NCBI RefSeq assembly: GCF_027942865.1
Contig: NC_134528.1
Coordinates: forward strand, 13,222,086 to 13,286,085
DNA from: Odontesthes bonariensis
Taxonomy: Eukaryota; Chordata; Actinopteri; Atheriniformes; Atherinopsidae
DNA length: 64,000 bases
Reading direction: 5' to 3'
Part shown: one piece after another, positions 22,201 through 33,276 of the stretch
How the letters are laid out: each line of letters starts with the position of its first letter
Position numbering within the stretch: position 1 is the stretch's first letter
The notes under the pieces: generated by a model
What the model was told of the DNA's origin: nothing
Seen by the model: only the letters and a program-made list of their open reading frames with translations
Database searches by the model: none
Position numbers and translations under genes: made by a program

Positions 22201-25200
22201 TAACGATTTGTTGATTGATTTAATGAGTTATAGAGAGATCTGCTCTGTAGAAATTGTAAGACAGAAAGATATCTGTGAAAGTTTGTGAGACAAAAATTTG
22301 AATTGTCTTAATGTTAGTCCTCAACTAGCGAAGTTTCATGGTGATAACCGTTAGTCCATTTTTTTATTCTCTATACTCCTGTAGTGTCTTGCCTTAAGCT
22401 GAGACAAGATGATTAACTTTTGACAAAGTCAAACTTGTTGTTGTGAGTCAAAGACTTATTTTGTGGTATTAAAATCTGGGTTGTAATGAAAAGTCTGAGT
22501 CCTGTGGAGGAAGTTGGAAGATCTTACCATCTTATATTAGATTTTTCTTCTTCTGTTTACAAAATTAAGATACATAGACTAAATTAGACAGTCGATAAGG
22601 CACCGAGCCTACATTTTTTCTATGGAAATCTTAAATCACAGCTTCTTCTCTGACAATAATTAAGCTGGTGTACTTGAAATCTAATAACCAGTCCAGCAAA
22701 CACTTTCAGTGATTTAGGGTATGCATATTAGCTTGTATTATATTAGTACATATTAGTTGTTGTTTTTTTTACCAGCAGTACTGTGGCTTTCCGGCTTCTG
22801 TTAAAAATATTTGATTGCTGTCATTGTGTGTCTTCTAGCACTGCTGGATCTTATAGCAAAGAATGGATTCACACCCAGACAAGGCGGCCACTCAGATTTC
22901 AGTGGTGTCTCGGGGCCTCGACAGCGGCAGAGCACCGGCGAAGATATCAAACGTGAAGAAAAGCCTTCAGACACCTCCAAATCCTACATGGCTGATCAGC
23001 TAGAAGCTGTGAGAAGGTACAGACTTATTGGACATGTTATTCACACGTTAACAGCATTCATATAGCATTGGACTTTCTTAATCATGTGTTCTACGCCCAG
23101 GATAAAACAATGTAAAGATTTCTATGAAATCCTCGGCGTTCAGAAAGATGCCTCGGAGGATGAGCTGAAGAGATCATACAGAAAACTTGCTCTGAGATTC
23201 CATCCTGACAAGAATCATGCTCCAGGTGCAACAGAGGCATTTAAAGGTACAGTATCTGTTCACAAATGGTTCAACTCCCGACTGGGGCCTTTATGTGTGG
23301 AGTTTGCATGTTCTCCCCGTGCATGCGTGGGTTCTTTCCGGATACTCCGGTTTTCTCTAACTGTCCAAAAACATGCATGTTAGGTTAATTAGTGTCCCTA
23401 GGAGTGAGTGTGAGCGTGTGTGGTTGTGGTTGTTTGTCTCGTGTGGCCCTGTGATGGCCTGGCAGCCTGTCCAGGGTGTACCCCGCCTCTCGCCCGATGA
23501 CCGCTGGAATAGGCTCCAGCCCCGCCCCGCGCGACCCGACCGACGGATTCAGCGGGTATAGAAAATGGATGGATGGATGGATGATCACAAATGTTGGTGT
23601 TATGCAGGAAATAATTTTACTAAACAAGAGAGAGAGGCTGTAAATATGCTCACAAACGGTGTGATTTCTAAACAAAGTGTAACTTCATCAATTATGATTT
23701 CTCACAGCTATCGGGAATGCCTATGCTGTTCTGAGTAACGCCAACAAAAGACGACAGTATGATCAGTGTGTAGATGAGGGAAGACACCCATCAAGCACCA
23801 GCCCGGAAAACGAAAGCTTTGAGCCAGATATTTCACCTGAAGATCTCTTTAACATGTTCTTCGGAGGAGGATATCCATCAAGTCAGTGTAGCTGTTTTGT
23901 GTTTCCAAATGATGCTTGTGGGACAAAGTGTTTTCATCTCTAATGTTACTCTTTTGATGTGTATTGATGTAGGTAATGCTCATGTATATGCTAACGGGCG
24001 CATGCGCAACCAAAGGCGGGACAGAAGAGAGCGACAGCGGGATGTAAGTTTGATGCTCTTGTTTATGGAATTATTTGGGATATGATGTAGTTTTCCAACT
24101 CAGCCAACAGGGGGCAGTATTTAGATATCTAGATTGGTTTCTTCCAGGGAGTTTTCTTCCTGTTTCATCGTATGTGTTTGTGATGTGTTCTTTTGCAGGG
24201 AGGTCTTGCCCTCTTTGTGCAGGTCATGCCCATCCTCATCTTGGTTATCGTGTCAGCTCTCAGTCAGATAATGGGCAACAGCCCCTCCTACAGCCTAAGC
24301 TTCAGGCCGTGAGTGTGGTCCCTGTTCTGATCTCCTGCCCAAGAGGGATGTTAGATAACACACCAAACTGTTGTTCTGCATAATGCAAGTGACTTGGACA
24401 AGAGATTATCTTCATGTTACATAAAACTCAGCAAGGGTTGTTTCATGAGTCGTTGTTTTAATTTGTGCAAAAGCCACAGGGCGATTAATAGGAACTACAT
24501 TTGAAACGATTTGAAAATTGATAACCCTAACATAGATACAATGCTTCCTCAGTTAGATCCAAATAATCTAACCTTTTCACTTTTTTCTCAATGTGTCTAC
24601 CTACTCTCCATGTGCACTGCCTTTGTGTTTCAGTGTGTAGTCTCTGGCTCATCTGTGAGCCATTATCAGCCGTGAGTCATTTTAATAGAGACAGGCGGTG
24701 TCAGGTCTATCATCCCCGTGCTGCATTCTTTCATTAGATGTCTCTCCAACACTCTGTCAAATCTTCTCGCAGGTCAGCAGGTTACTCACAGAAGAGGCTG
24801 ACTGAAAATCTGAAGGTGCCATACTATGTGGGGGAGCAGTTCTCCAAGGAGTTTACTGGTGTGAATCTTAAAAATCTGGAGCGTTCGGTGGAAGATGATT
24901 ATATTTCAAACCTTCGCAACAACTGCTGGAAGGAGAAACAACAAAGTATGCCCCCCACTGAACATACATTAATCTTAACCGTGTATATAACTAGCAGTGT
25001 AAACAAATGTACTGTTAGTCTTTGGCAACACCTGCAAGATTTTTACTTCCCCTCATATGTATAGAATTTCATGGATTGTTTGTGTGATCCGTTTCAGAGG
25101 AAGGCATGTTATATAGAGCTCGCTATTTTGGAGACTCTGAGCTGTACCAGAGAGCCCAGAGAGCTCGAACTCCAAGCTGCGCCAAGTTGTCCGAGATCAC

Positions 25201-25216
25201 AGCCTCACTACATTGA
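19229..25216 (+). CDS. dnajb12: DnaJ homolog subfamily B member 12, ER-anchored J-protein, complete
   Basis: A tail-region membrane-anchored Hsp40 whose cytosolic J domain recruits Hsc70 for ER quality control. Exons: 19229-19361, 22839-23016, 23101-23246, 23708-23881, 23973-24043, 24199-24308, 24773-24945 and 25098-25216 (TGA 25214-25216). Total 1104 nt, 367 residues, close to human DNAJB12. The N-terminus [15 protein letters not shown] and helix [13 protein letters not shown] are the family hallmark. The J domain starts at KDFYEILGV and carries the catalytic HPD ([17 protein letters not shown]). A Gly/Phe patch ([11 protein letters not shown]) follows, then one membrane helix in exon 6 ([19 protein letters not shown]), then the conserved DUF1977 domain ending in [12 protein letters not shown]. 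The ending [12 protein letters not shown] favours B12 over B14. Intron 1 (3.5 kb) holds a hAT element; intron 3 holds a retroposon. Confidence 0.95.
20034..21380. mobile_element. Non-autonomous hAT-type DNA transposon in dnajb12 intron 1
   Basis: The two ends are inverted: CAGACCCGGCGGCAGAG at 20034 against CAGCGCCGGCGCCACGG read inward from 21380, 12 of 17 positions matching and starting with the CAG typical of hAT ends. An exact 8-bp duplication ATCATCAT flanks the element (20026-20033 and 21381-21388), the size hAT transposases make; it is a low-complexity word, which weakens it slightly. The 1347-bp interior has long G and C runs and no transposase. A fragment like another fish repeat (GGTCGGACTGGGA, about 20537) appears nested inside. 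Confidence 0.6.
22035..22115 (-). repeat. Decayed fragment of the teleost retroposon also seen at 23269-23584
   Basis: The sequence GGAGCCTATCCCAGCTGTCA followed by GGCAGGG, GGACAG and TCGCCAG is a degenerate reverse-complement version of the CCTGTCCAGGG ... ATAGGCTCCAGC block found at about 23466-23520. No ends are readable. Confidence 0.5.
23269..23584 (+). mobile_element. Teleost retroposon (SINE/LINE tail) with (GGAT)n 3' end and 9-bp target duplication
   Basis: TCACAAATG at 23260-23268 and again at 23585-23593 flanks the element exactly. The 3' end is a (GGAT)n repeat (about 23564-23584), a typical retroposon tail. The 5' end starts near GTTCAACTCC, similar to a tRNA B box, suggesting a tRNA-derived SINE or a 5'-truncated copy. 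The middle (GTTTGCATGTTCTCCCCGTG, then CCTGTCCAGGGTGTACCCCG) belongs to a repeat I recall as very common in fish. It lies in dnajb12 intron 3, starting only 22 bases after the donor at 23247. Confidence 0.75.
24104..24120 (+). promoter_or_regulatory. CTCF-like motif in dnajb12 intron 5
   Basis: CCAACAGGGGGCAGTAT is a close match to the CTCF core (CCANNAGGGGGCAG). It faces away from the motif at 18981-18995. Binding is inferred. Confidence 0.45.
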
Positions 25217-26200
25217 AAGCAAGTTTTTCAGAACACACTCTGCAGCACCTGCTTCACTGTTGTCTCGTATGTCGCAAAGTCACAATGCTTTCCTCTTTCT
25301 TTCCAGGGTTCCAGAATCACCACAAAAGATGACTGGTTGTAAATACATAAGCTTTAACAATCTGGGGCTGACAACGACTCAACGCGACACAAACAAAACA
25401 CTGATCCTCACCACAGGCTGGTTGATGAAACCATTACTGTGGAATTTTAGTTGACAAACTAACATGCCATTTGTTTCTGTATATTGTTATGAAATGAAAA
25501 AAAAAAGCTATTTAACATATCCTGACCTTCAGACAAGGTGTGGGTTTGGATAGCCTGCAAGCATCAGTATTGACTGGGAGCCATGACGCTGAGAAATATC
25601 ACTTGACCTTTTAGTTTGCAAGAACTCAGTGTGAAACCAGAATATAGTTTAGCTATAACTAGTAATACAGATGTTACTTATGTAGCAGTGTCAGATATGC
25701 CACATGGAATGCTTCCTCCTTATTTTTATGCAGTCAGATCAGTGGAAAGAGTCACTGACTCTAAATGCACTTTCTAACTATGCAGGAATATTGCAAAACC
25801 TCTCATGAATATGTTCACTCATGTCTAGGCTTTGATAGACACTTGAACACCTGAGATTTGTCTTTTCCTGTCGTGTATGTGTGAGATAACAATTTGGAAA
25901 CATCCCTGTCACTTTGCATTGTTTATTTGTATGAGGGACAGAGTTGTACACTGTAACTTCACTTCACACTCAACACCAAGTGGATGAGAAGTCTATTTGC
26001 CCACCAAGTGGGACTACAGTGGGTTCGAGTTATGGGAGCGTAATGAATCTGATACATCTCATCTGTTGTATGCTATTTAATTTTTATATTTATTTGATAA
26101 ATAGATTATCAGACTAAGAGAACAGTGCAGACCCTGCTCACTTTTTCCACCATGTTTTTACTCCTCGTCGAAAATAAATGTGGACACTCAAACATGTTGA
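25217..26200 (+). other. dnajb12: dnajb12 3' UTR
   Basis: Non-coding sequence after the TGA at 25214-25216. An AATAAA hexamer at 26173-26178 gives a candidate end about 960 nt downstream. No other plus-strand exon is seen before it. Confidence 0.45.
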
Positions 26201-26538
26201 ATGTGACTCATTGCTGTGAACAGAACCAGCACAGAGGCGAAGACAAAAGCACAGTCAGCACATTTGGCACAAAACGTGCCGGCAGGCTGACTGAGGCTGG
26301 GAACTGGACGCATGGTAGTGTGCACGTTCACATTTTGGGAGGAGGCTTGCAGCATGTGCTGGGCAGAAAGCGCTGCATCACATTCCTTCGCTATAAATAT
26401 ACTCAGCTGTTTTGGCAGATGTTGCAACTCTGCTCTTTGACTTTAATTTAGGTGATTTTTTTTTGTTTTTTCTTCTCTGTGGAAAATTCCTCACTTTTTC
26501 TGCATCAGCATGGTCTACATTGTGATTTACAGTCGGTT

Positions 26539-26923
26539 GACAAATTAAAGGAAAGACATGAACCTATCACCGTGTTTTTGGAGAAATGCAGGGGCTCTGT
26601 TATGTTTTGGGGGCCACTCTGCTGGCATAGTTTGGCTCCACTTGTACCCCTCGTCTCTGCAAATCAATACTGTACAGTTATTCTGAGTGATCATCCAGGA
26701 TGAAACAATTCTGATGGGAATAGTCTCTTTTGGGGATGCCCCTATCTGCTACACATAAAGTGTAACTGAATGTTTGAAAATGATGTGAGTCACTCTCGTG
26801 CTACGATATTAACTGTCTCCAGATGTCAATCCAAATGAACACCGATGTGACATTTGGCCTGCTCACAATCATCTGTGGTACAATTGCTTTTCTTAAATGT
26901 AGGAATCCTTTCCTTTCATTTGT
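26539..26923. mobile_element. Decayed MITE with mariner-like ends
   Basis: The left end ACAAATTAAAGGAAAGACAT and the inverted right end ACAAATGAAAGGAAAGGATT (read from 26923 inward) match at about 16 of 20 positions. The interior (TGTTATGTTTTGGGGGCCAC ... TTCTGAGTGATCATCC ... AATTCTGATGGGAATAGTCT) matches the internal order of a repeat I recall as common in fish that begins GGTCGACAAATTAAAGG. Class assignment to the TA-duplicating group is inferred. Confidence 0.45.
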
Positions 26924-27693
26924 ATAAAAACTGCTGGATCAAACCAGAAACAATATTTCCCCTTTCATTTTGCCTCTTTTAGGTTTGAATTGCATTTTGC
27001 TTCATCCCGTTCAACATTTAAAGATACCTAAGCTAAGAATTAGTTCCAAATAGTTTGCCTCAAGGGATTTTTAGAATTTGACCGCATAACAATGAGTCTC
27101 TTTGGACACTGACATTGTGGATTTAACCGCAAAGGCCAAACAAAACCTAACGCTGTGGGAACATTTTGATTTCATGTCATTAAAAAAAACAAGAGCCATA
27201 TAACAGAGGTTGCATTTAAAGGCACTAAAAAGACATTGGTGGCTCTACCAGTCAAACAGGTTTGGAATCACATAGAGGGTATTGTTCATGTAAAATCTGT
27301 GCATTGTCTTTCTTCCTAAAAAGGCAAGGAACTTTTATTATGTATGTACCCCCATCTCCACATCTTTAGGGACAATAAATAGTTCCTCTCATTAGGCCTG
27401 GCTTTTTTTTTTTTTTTTTTTTTTTAAAATCGACTAAAAAGTCATGAGTTCCCTCCATCCAGTGGTGTTCCGACTACAATGTCAAGCTGCTCTCGTGATC
27501 CAACATCATACTGAGACACTTGTGTTGGATTGTCCTTTAGTCTACCACTAAACTGTAGTTCAACATTCTTAACAATGGATGTTTTAGTATCCTGGCATTG
27601 ATGCTTTTCTATCATTTTCCCAATTTCCCCAGGGTCAACGGTAACCCAAATTTGACATGGAAGTTAACCAAAGCTGAAAGAACAGAGAGAGAA

Positions 27694-27734
<41 letters not shown>

Positions 27735-28315
27735 TAATTTATTCGCGACCATGAAAAGTACAAAAACAGTGCAATGTTATGAGTATTTCAGTATCAAATA
27801 AAGTTGAAAGCAAGACAGGTCCAAACAAATATAAAAATCAAATTCCATTTGAAATCATCGCCACAGCTTGCACATAAACAAGCACAGGTACGCTTTCACT
27901 CAAGCTGTCATAAAGGTCCTAAATCTGATGAACTGGGGAACAGTTCATTCGTTTGCGTCCAATTCAGTTAATAGTCATGGATTTAAAAAAAAAACAAAAG
28001 ACAACACAATCATTCAAACAATATAACTAGCTGCCTTAACAAAGTTTCAATAGAAACTGAGGTACGCACTTTTACAATTGCAAATTGCCTTAGATATAGT
28101 ATGATGTTACGCTTCGCAATTTTAAATTCTGAACAAGTGTTGAAGCATCACATACTCCAAGTACCATAAACTTCAGGTCCTTTACAGTAGAAACAAGAGG
28201 CTACATCATGACTAATATCCTTACACTTCAGAAGGCATCAAATACTTGAAGTTATAAGGCCCTTCTGTGAGTTTTTACTGTCAACTCAGACATTAAAACA
28301 GTCCCTTTTTATTTC
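26924..28315. other. dnajb12-ddit4 convergent intergenic region and ddit4 3' UTR
   Basis: No exon is recognised. It contains long T runs at about 27404-27425 and 27696-27725. On the minus strand AATAAA at 27743-27738 is a candidate ddit4 poly(A) signal, giving a 3' UTR of about 0.6 kb. Confidence 0.45.
27738..27743 (-). terminator. ddit4: Candidate ddit4 poly(A) signal
   Basis: The minus strand reads AATAAA here. Twelve bases later the same strand has an uninterrupted run of about 30 A (27725-27696), so a cDNA ending here could also come from internal priming. Use is inferred. Confidence 0.4.
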
Positions 28316-29077
28316 TCAACATTCTTCAATGAGTAGTTCCTCAGAACTATACAGTTTCTTCTTGATCACACGGAAACCAGTGCCAAGTTTAATAGCTTGT
28401 CTGACTACTGGAGTGGAAGAAGACTTCGAGCTAAAAAGTCCTTGAATTTTAGGCCACAGGCCGCCCGACTCTAGCCTCAACACCAGAGTCAGCTGAAAGG
28501 TGGGGACAAGGTAGGGGTCCACTGACAGCTGTCCCATGCTCTCACAGACCGTCCCTTGCTCCACACAAAGGTCGATGAGCGCCCCCCTTAAGCCACAGGG
28601 CTCACTAGCTGCCAGGTGAAGAAGTTCCTGTCCAATGTGCTCCAGAAGTTTCTCTGGAATAAGCAGTTTGGAACACCTCAAAGCGCAGTCCGAGTCTTTG
28701 GCTTCTCTTAGGCTCTGCGCAATTAGGTCCACTACTTCTTTCAGGATTGTCTCCTCCATTGGATCGTAGAACAGGTCGTCATTAGAGGGGCACAGGTCAT
28801 TTGAGACATCGGACCCTACAGAAAAGACAGTGGGTTAGGGCGTGAAATGCAGAGAAACAATGTCTCACAAGAATCAGACATGTTTGTAGCAATGCTTACC
28901 GGAGTCTGAGAGATCACTTCTGCTGCCATTGTTGGACCCCGACTCAAAACTGCTGTTATTTGAGCTGAAATCAGTCAGTCTTTGGACCAGTTTGCCCCAG
29001 GACATTCTTCTGGGACTACTGTCCACTGGGGATGGAGGTGAGCTGCCATGGTCTGTGGGTGCAAGTACTTCAGGCAT
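28316..29077 (-). CDS. ddit4: DNA-damage-inducible transcript 4 (REDD1), stress-induced mTORC1 inhibitor
   Basis: REDD1 is a short-lived cytosolic protein that dampens mTORC1 through TSC1/TSC2 under hypoxia, DNA damage, starvation and glucocorticoids. Coding exons on the minus strand are 29077-28900 and 28815-28316, 678 nt, 225 residues, close to the human 232. The N-terminus is Ser/Pro-rich and disordered ([13 protein letters not shown]). The RTP801 core follows: [17 protein letters not shown], then [13 protein letters not shown], then [10 protein letters not shown], and the C-terminus [21 protein letters not shown]. These match ddit4 better than ddit4l. The ATG at 29077-29075 is the first in the exon; an acceptor at 29111 indicates a non-coding first exon upstream. 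Intact. It is transcribed in the same direction as anapc16, as in human. Confidence 0.95.
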
Positions 29078-29489
29078 AGTTGTCCTCTCTGCAGTGTTCA
29101 ACAGCTCCTTCTGTGGTCAACTGTTTATGAGAAAACAAATGTATCACTCAACAAAGACTCACAACAAAACAATGAAATCAAAAGCAAAAAGCAGCATTTA
29201 AAGTGTAGCTTGACAGGACATTTATGACAAGTACTAGTTTGCAGCTAAAACCTCTTGTTTTTCACAGCAGATAGCAGCTGTATCACTGGTCAAATTAGCT
29301 TCAAAACCAACAAAAACTCACAAATTTTACATCGTACTTACAGTTTATCCACAAAAAACGACGTCCGAGTTCGTTGTCGCTGTTAAGGACGATTATTTGG
29401 ATAGTTGCTTTCAGTAACTACTGTCTAGAAACTACCGTTGTCGTCTCCTATCCTCTCACCAGCTGCCAAGCGCCGCAGTCTGTCCTGCA

Positions 29490-29575
29490 ACAATGTATTT
29501 ATATTGACTGAGACGCCACGCCCACCTTAGCCCAGCCAGCCAATCAAAAAGAGAGGCACGCCATCTGCGCTGTAT
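29490..29575 (-). promoter_or_regulatory. ddit4: ddit4 core promoter: TATA, GC/CACCC box, CCAAT
   Basis: On the minus strand, upstream to downstream: ATTGG (29544-29540), a GGTGGGCGTGGCG GC/KLF-type box (about 29525-29513), then TATAAATA (29503-29496). About 30 bases below the TATA lies the likely start of the non-coding exon near 29465. Two GCGTG words (hypoxia-response core RCGTG) occur here, which fits the known HIF-1 control of REDD1 but is a very short motif. Confidence 0.6.
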
Positions 29576-31418
29576 CTTGCCTGGTAACATGCCAGCAGAG
29601 AAGAAAGAAAAACAGGAGAGAAAGGGGGGTTTGTGGGGGATGAATAGCAGAACCCAATGTAGTGGAAATATACAGGGACATGTGTGGGCTTGCAAGCATC
29701 CTATATTGTGTTTCTTTGTTTAACATCCCGTATTAGTAATAATTCGTTGCTCTGTTGTTTGCGCATCCACAGTTATGAGAGTCCAGAATAAAGTTCATAC
29801 AGGGTGGGCTCAGCTCGTTCAATGTTGCAGTGGACATTACGTCACCTGTTTTTCTCAACCATTACATCAGAATTTCTTATCTCCTTCACAGAGAGGCAGA
29901 CACAATGAGGTGCATGCTAAAACACTGGACACAAAATGAAATGTTAATAAAAAAAAAAAAGTTTCATTTTAATAAAGATGTGCAACACATTCTCCTATTA
30001 TTGCCTTCAAAAGAACAACAGACATATAATAGATGGAAAGTAATCTACCCATCCCTAAAAGAAAATTACAATGAAAGCCGCAGAGAAATAGGACTGCACC
30101 AGAAGGACATCTGAAATCCAGGATTTTCAGTTTTAAAGAGATTATCAAACATTTTCAGCATCACAAAATACATGTTGCAAGAAAATGTGCTTAAAACGAC
30201 CAAACAAACCCTGCATGAGGACTGTAATAGAAGTTGATTTTGCTAGTTTGTACCAGAATACTAGAATGTCAAGACAAATGTTGCTGCAGTGTTTTTTTGT
30301 ATGATCCATGGTATGCATTACACACAGCTTGCCTCACAGACACAGCTTTGGAAAGCAACCAGATATATGGTACACTGCTGCACGTGAGTAGGCGTGGAAT
30401 AGAGTGTACTTTGTAAGGCAGGAACTGAAAGATGTAAACATGTGAGAGCACAGTATGTTCTGAGGAGGGTGTTTTGCATCAGGAATGATCATATCAAAGT
30501 TCTGTTTACGAAAAAGAGTGAGGTCCCCCCCCCCCCCCCCCCCCCCAAAATCTCATAAAGGGGGCAGCAACAATTTGGATTCTTAGAAAGTGTGCTCAAC
30601 ATCAAACTTCTTGAAAGTTCAACCCTCGTGCTGTAGGCGTGTCCTGGGCTGTCCTTAGACATTAATTCGGAACAGTACATTCTGTGCGTCCCCCAACCTT
30701 CATTTGTTTGAAAAAACAAATCATTTACCAAGCAGAACACTGTGATTTGCATGTTGTGTGACACGGAAACAACAGCATCCACGGGTGTCACGTAACAGAA
30801 AACGATGTGAAATGAGACTATGTAAAAAGTAACGATTTTGAAGGACTTAGTGAAGAGTATTAACACAAACTGCAAAACACCAAGCAAAGCAAAACAGCGG
30901 TGAATGCCAAGAATGTCAAAGTCCGACTTTATTTAAAAGCTCCCTTTGTTTTGCCTCCGTGCTGTTTTTTCGAGCGAGGAGCGATGAGGACTAACAGAGA
31001 GGAGACAGGCAGCAGGTTTTCAGATTTATGAGTTACAGAGCAGCCATGTTTAAATACAATGCTTTGCTTCAAGGGATTTATTACAAAAAGATACAGTTTG
31101 CCTTAACATCGAAAGGTGTTGAAAACCAAACTTGAAAAGCAAATTGAAAACCTGCTCACAATCAAGTAACACTAAGTTATCCAGATATTTTTATTATAAG
31201 ATTTAGTTGACAAATGTTTCAGATTTGTGGGTCACATTATTTGAATAAAATAAAAAACAACACAAACTGGTAGATTGATAAAAAAAAAACATCTCACACT
31301 TATGGTACAATATAAACCCATAAAGACAGATTATAATTTATGATATGAATAAAACAACTGCTTTTATTTTCCTTCTCTTTGACTGATTTATTAACCAAAG
31401 CCATCTGGATCTCCTCGT
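29576..31418. other. ddit4-anapc16 intergenic region
   Basis: About 1.8 kb with no recognisable exon. It contains a C homopolymer of about 22 bases around 30525-30546. The part next to 31419 should be the anapc16 3' UTR on the minus strand. Confidence 0.5.
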
Positions 31419-32588
<1,170 letters not shown>

Positions 32589-32600
32589 CGCCTCAGGAAA

Positions 32601-33276
32601 CTATAAAAAAGACACACCAAAAACTGTAGTTACCACAGCTATAATGTGTTCCACATAAGCACTATATATAGGGTATATGTTTTAGCCATCAGAAAGGCCA
32701 GACTGAACAAATGTTAGCTGGCTTGCTATAATTTTAAAAGTGTAATCTGATAGTAAGCTATCTGCTGTGACTAGCATGGAAGCAAACTTGCCTGCAGTGC
32801 TAACAGCCTTGTGGACAAAAAACACTCAACATTTCTGTTTATAGATACAGCAAGACAGTACTTTCAGACAGTACAATTTACGAATAGTAAAACTTACCTT
32901 CGAGGTCTCAATGAATCGTCTTTCATCAAACAGTTAATTCTGGTGTTTGTTTGGATGTCACTTATTTACGACAAAGACATCATTTTACGTTTGAATCAGT
33001 TGCGCTCCTTTAATAGATCTTACAAGTATATGGATGGCTCAACTGTAATGGCGGGCTCTTTTTATGTAATTAGAAGATCAGCGAATACAACGCACACAAA
33101 AAACAGCTCTACGTGTCGTAACGTGACGGACGTTAACTGGCACGTTGGCAACAACTAGCTAGCTAAACAACTTATAAATGCAAAGTAAAGTAATTTCTTC
33201 ATTTTCTTTTTTCTGTAGTCATCCTTTTTTAAATTGTTAACTTAGCTTAGGTTAAGCAAACATCCTGTTTAAAAGC
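32601..33276. promoter_or_regulatory. Shared anapc16/ascc1 head-to-head promoter region
   Basis: The ATGs of anapc16 (-) and ascc1 (+) are 688 bp apart. A minus-strand donor at 32897-32891 marks the end of the anapc16 non-coding exon, so the true gap between transcripts is probably under 300 bp. The same divergent pair exists in human, which supports a bidirectional promoter. No TATA box is seen near either predicted start. Confidence 0.55.

Noticed and set aside
23564-23584. (GGAT)n as a CRISPR-like or independent tandem array
   Set aside because: It is the tail of a bounded retroposon with target duplications; CRISPR arrays are not expected in a vertebrate genome.
29078-29101. N-terminal extension of ddit4 by eight codons
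   Set aside because: The extension would need a TTG start; the first ATG is at 29077.
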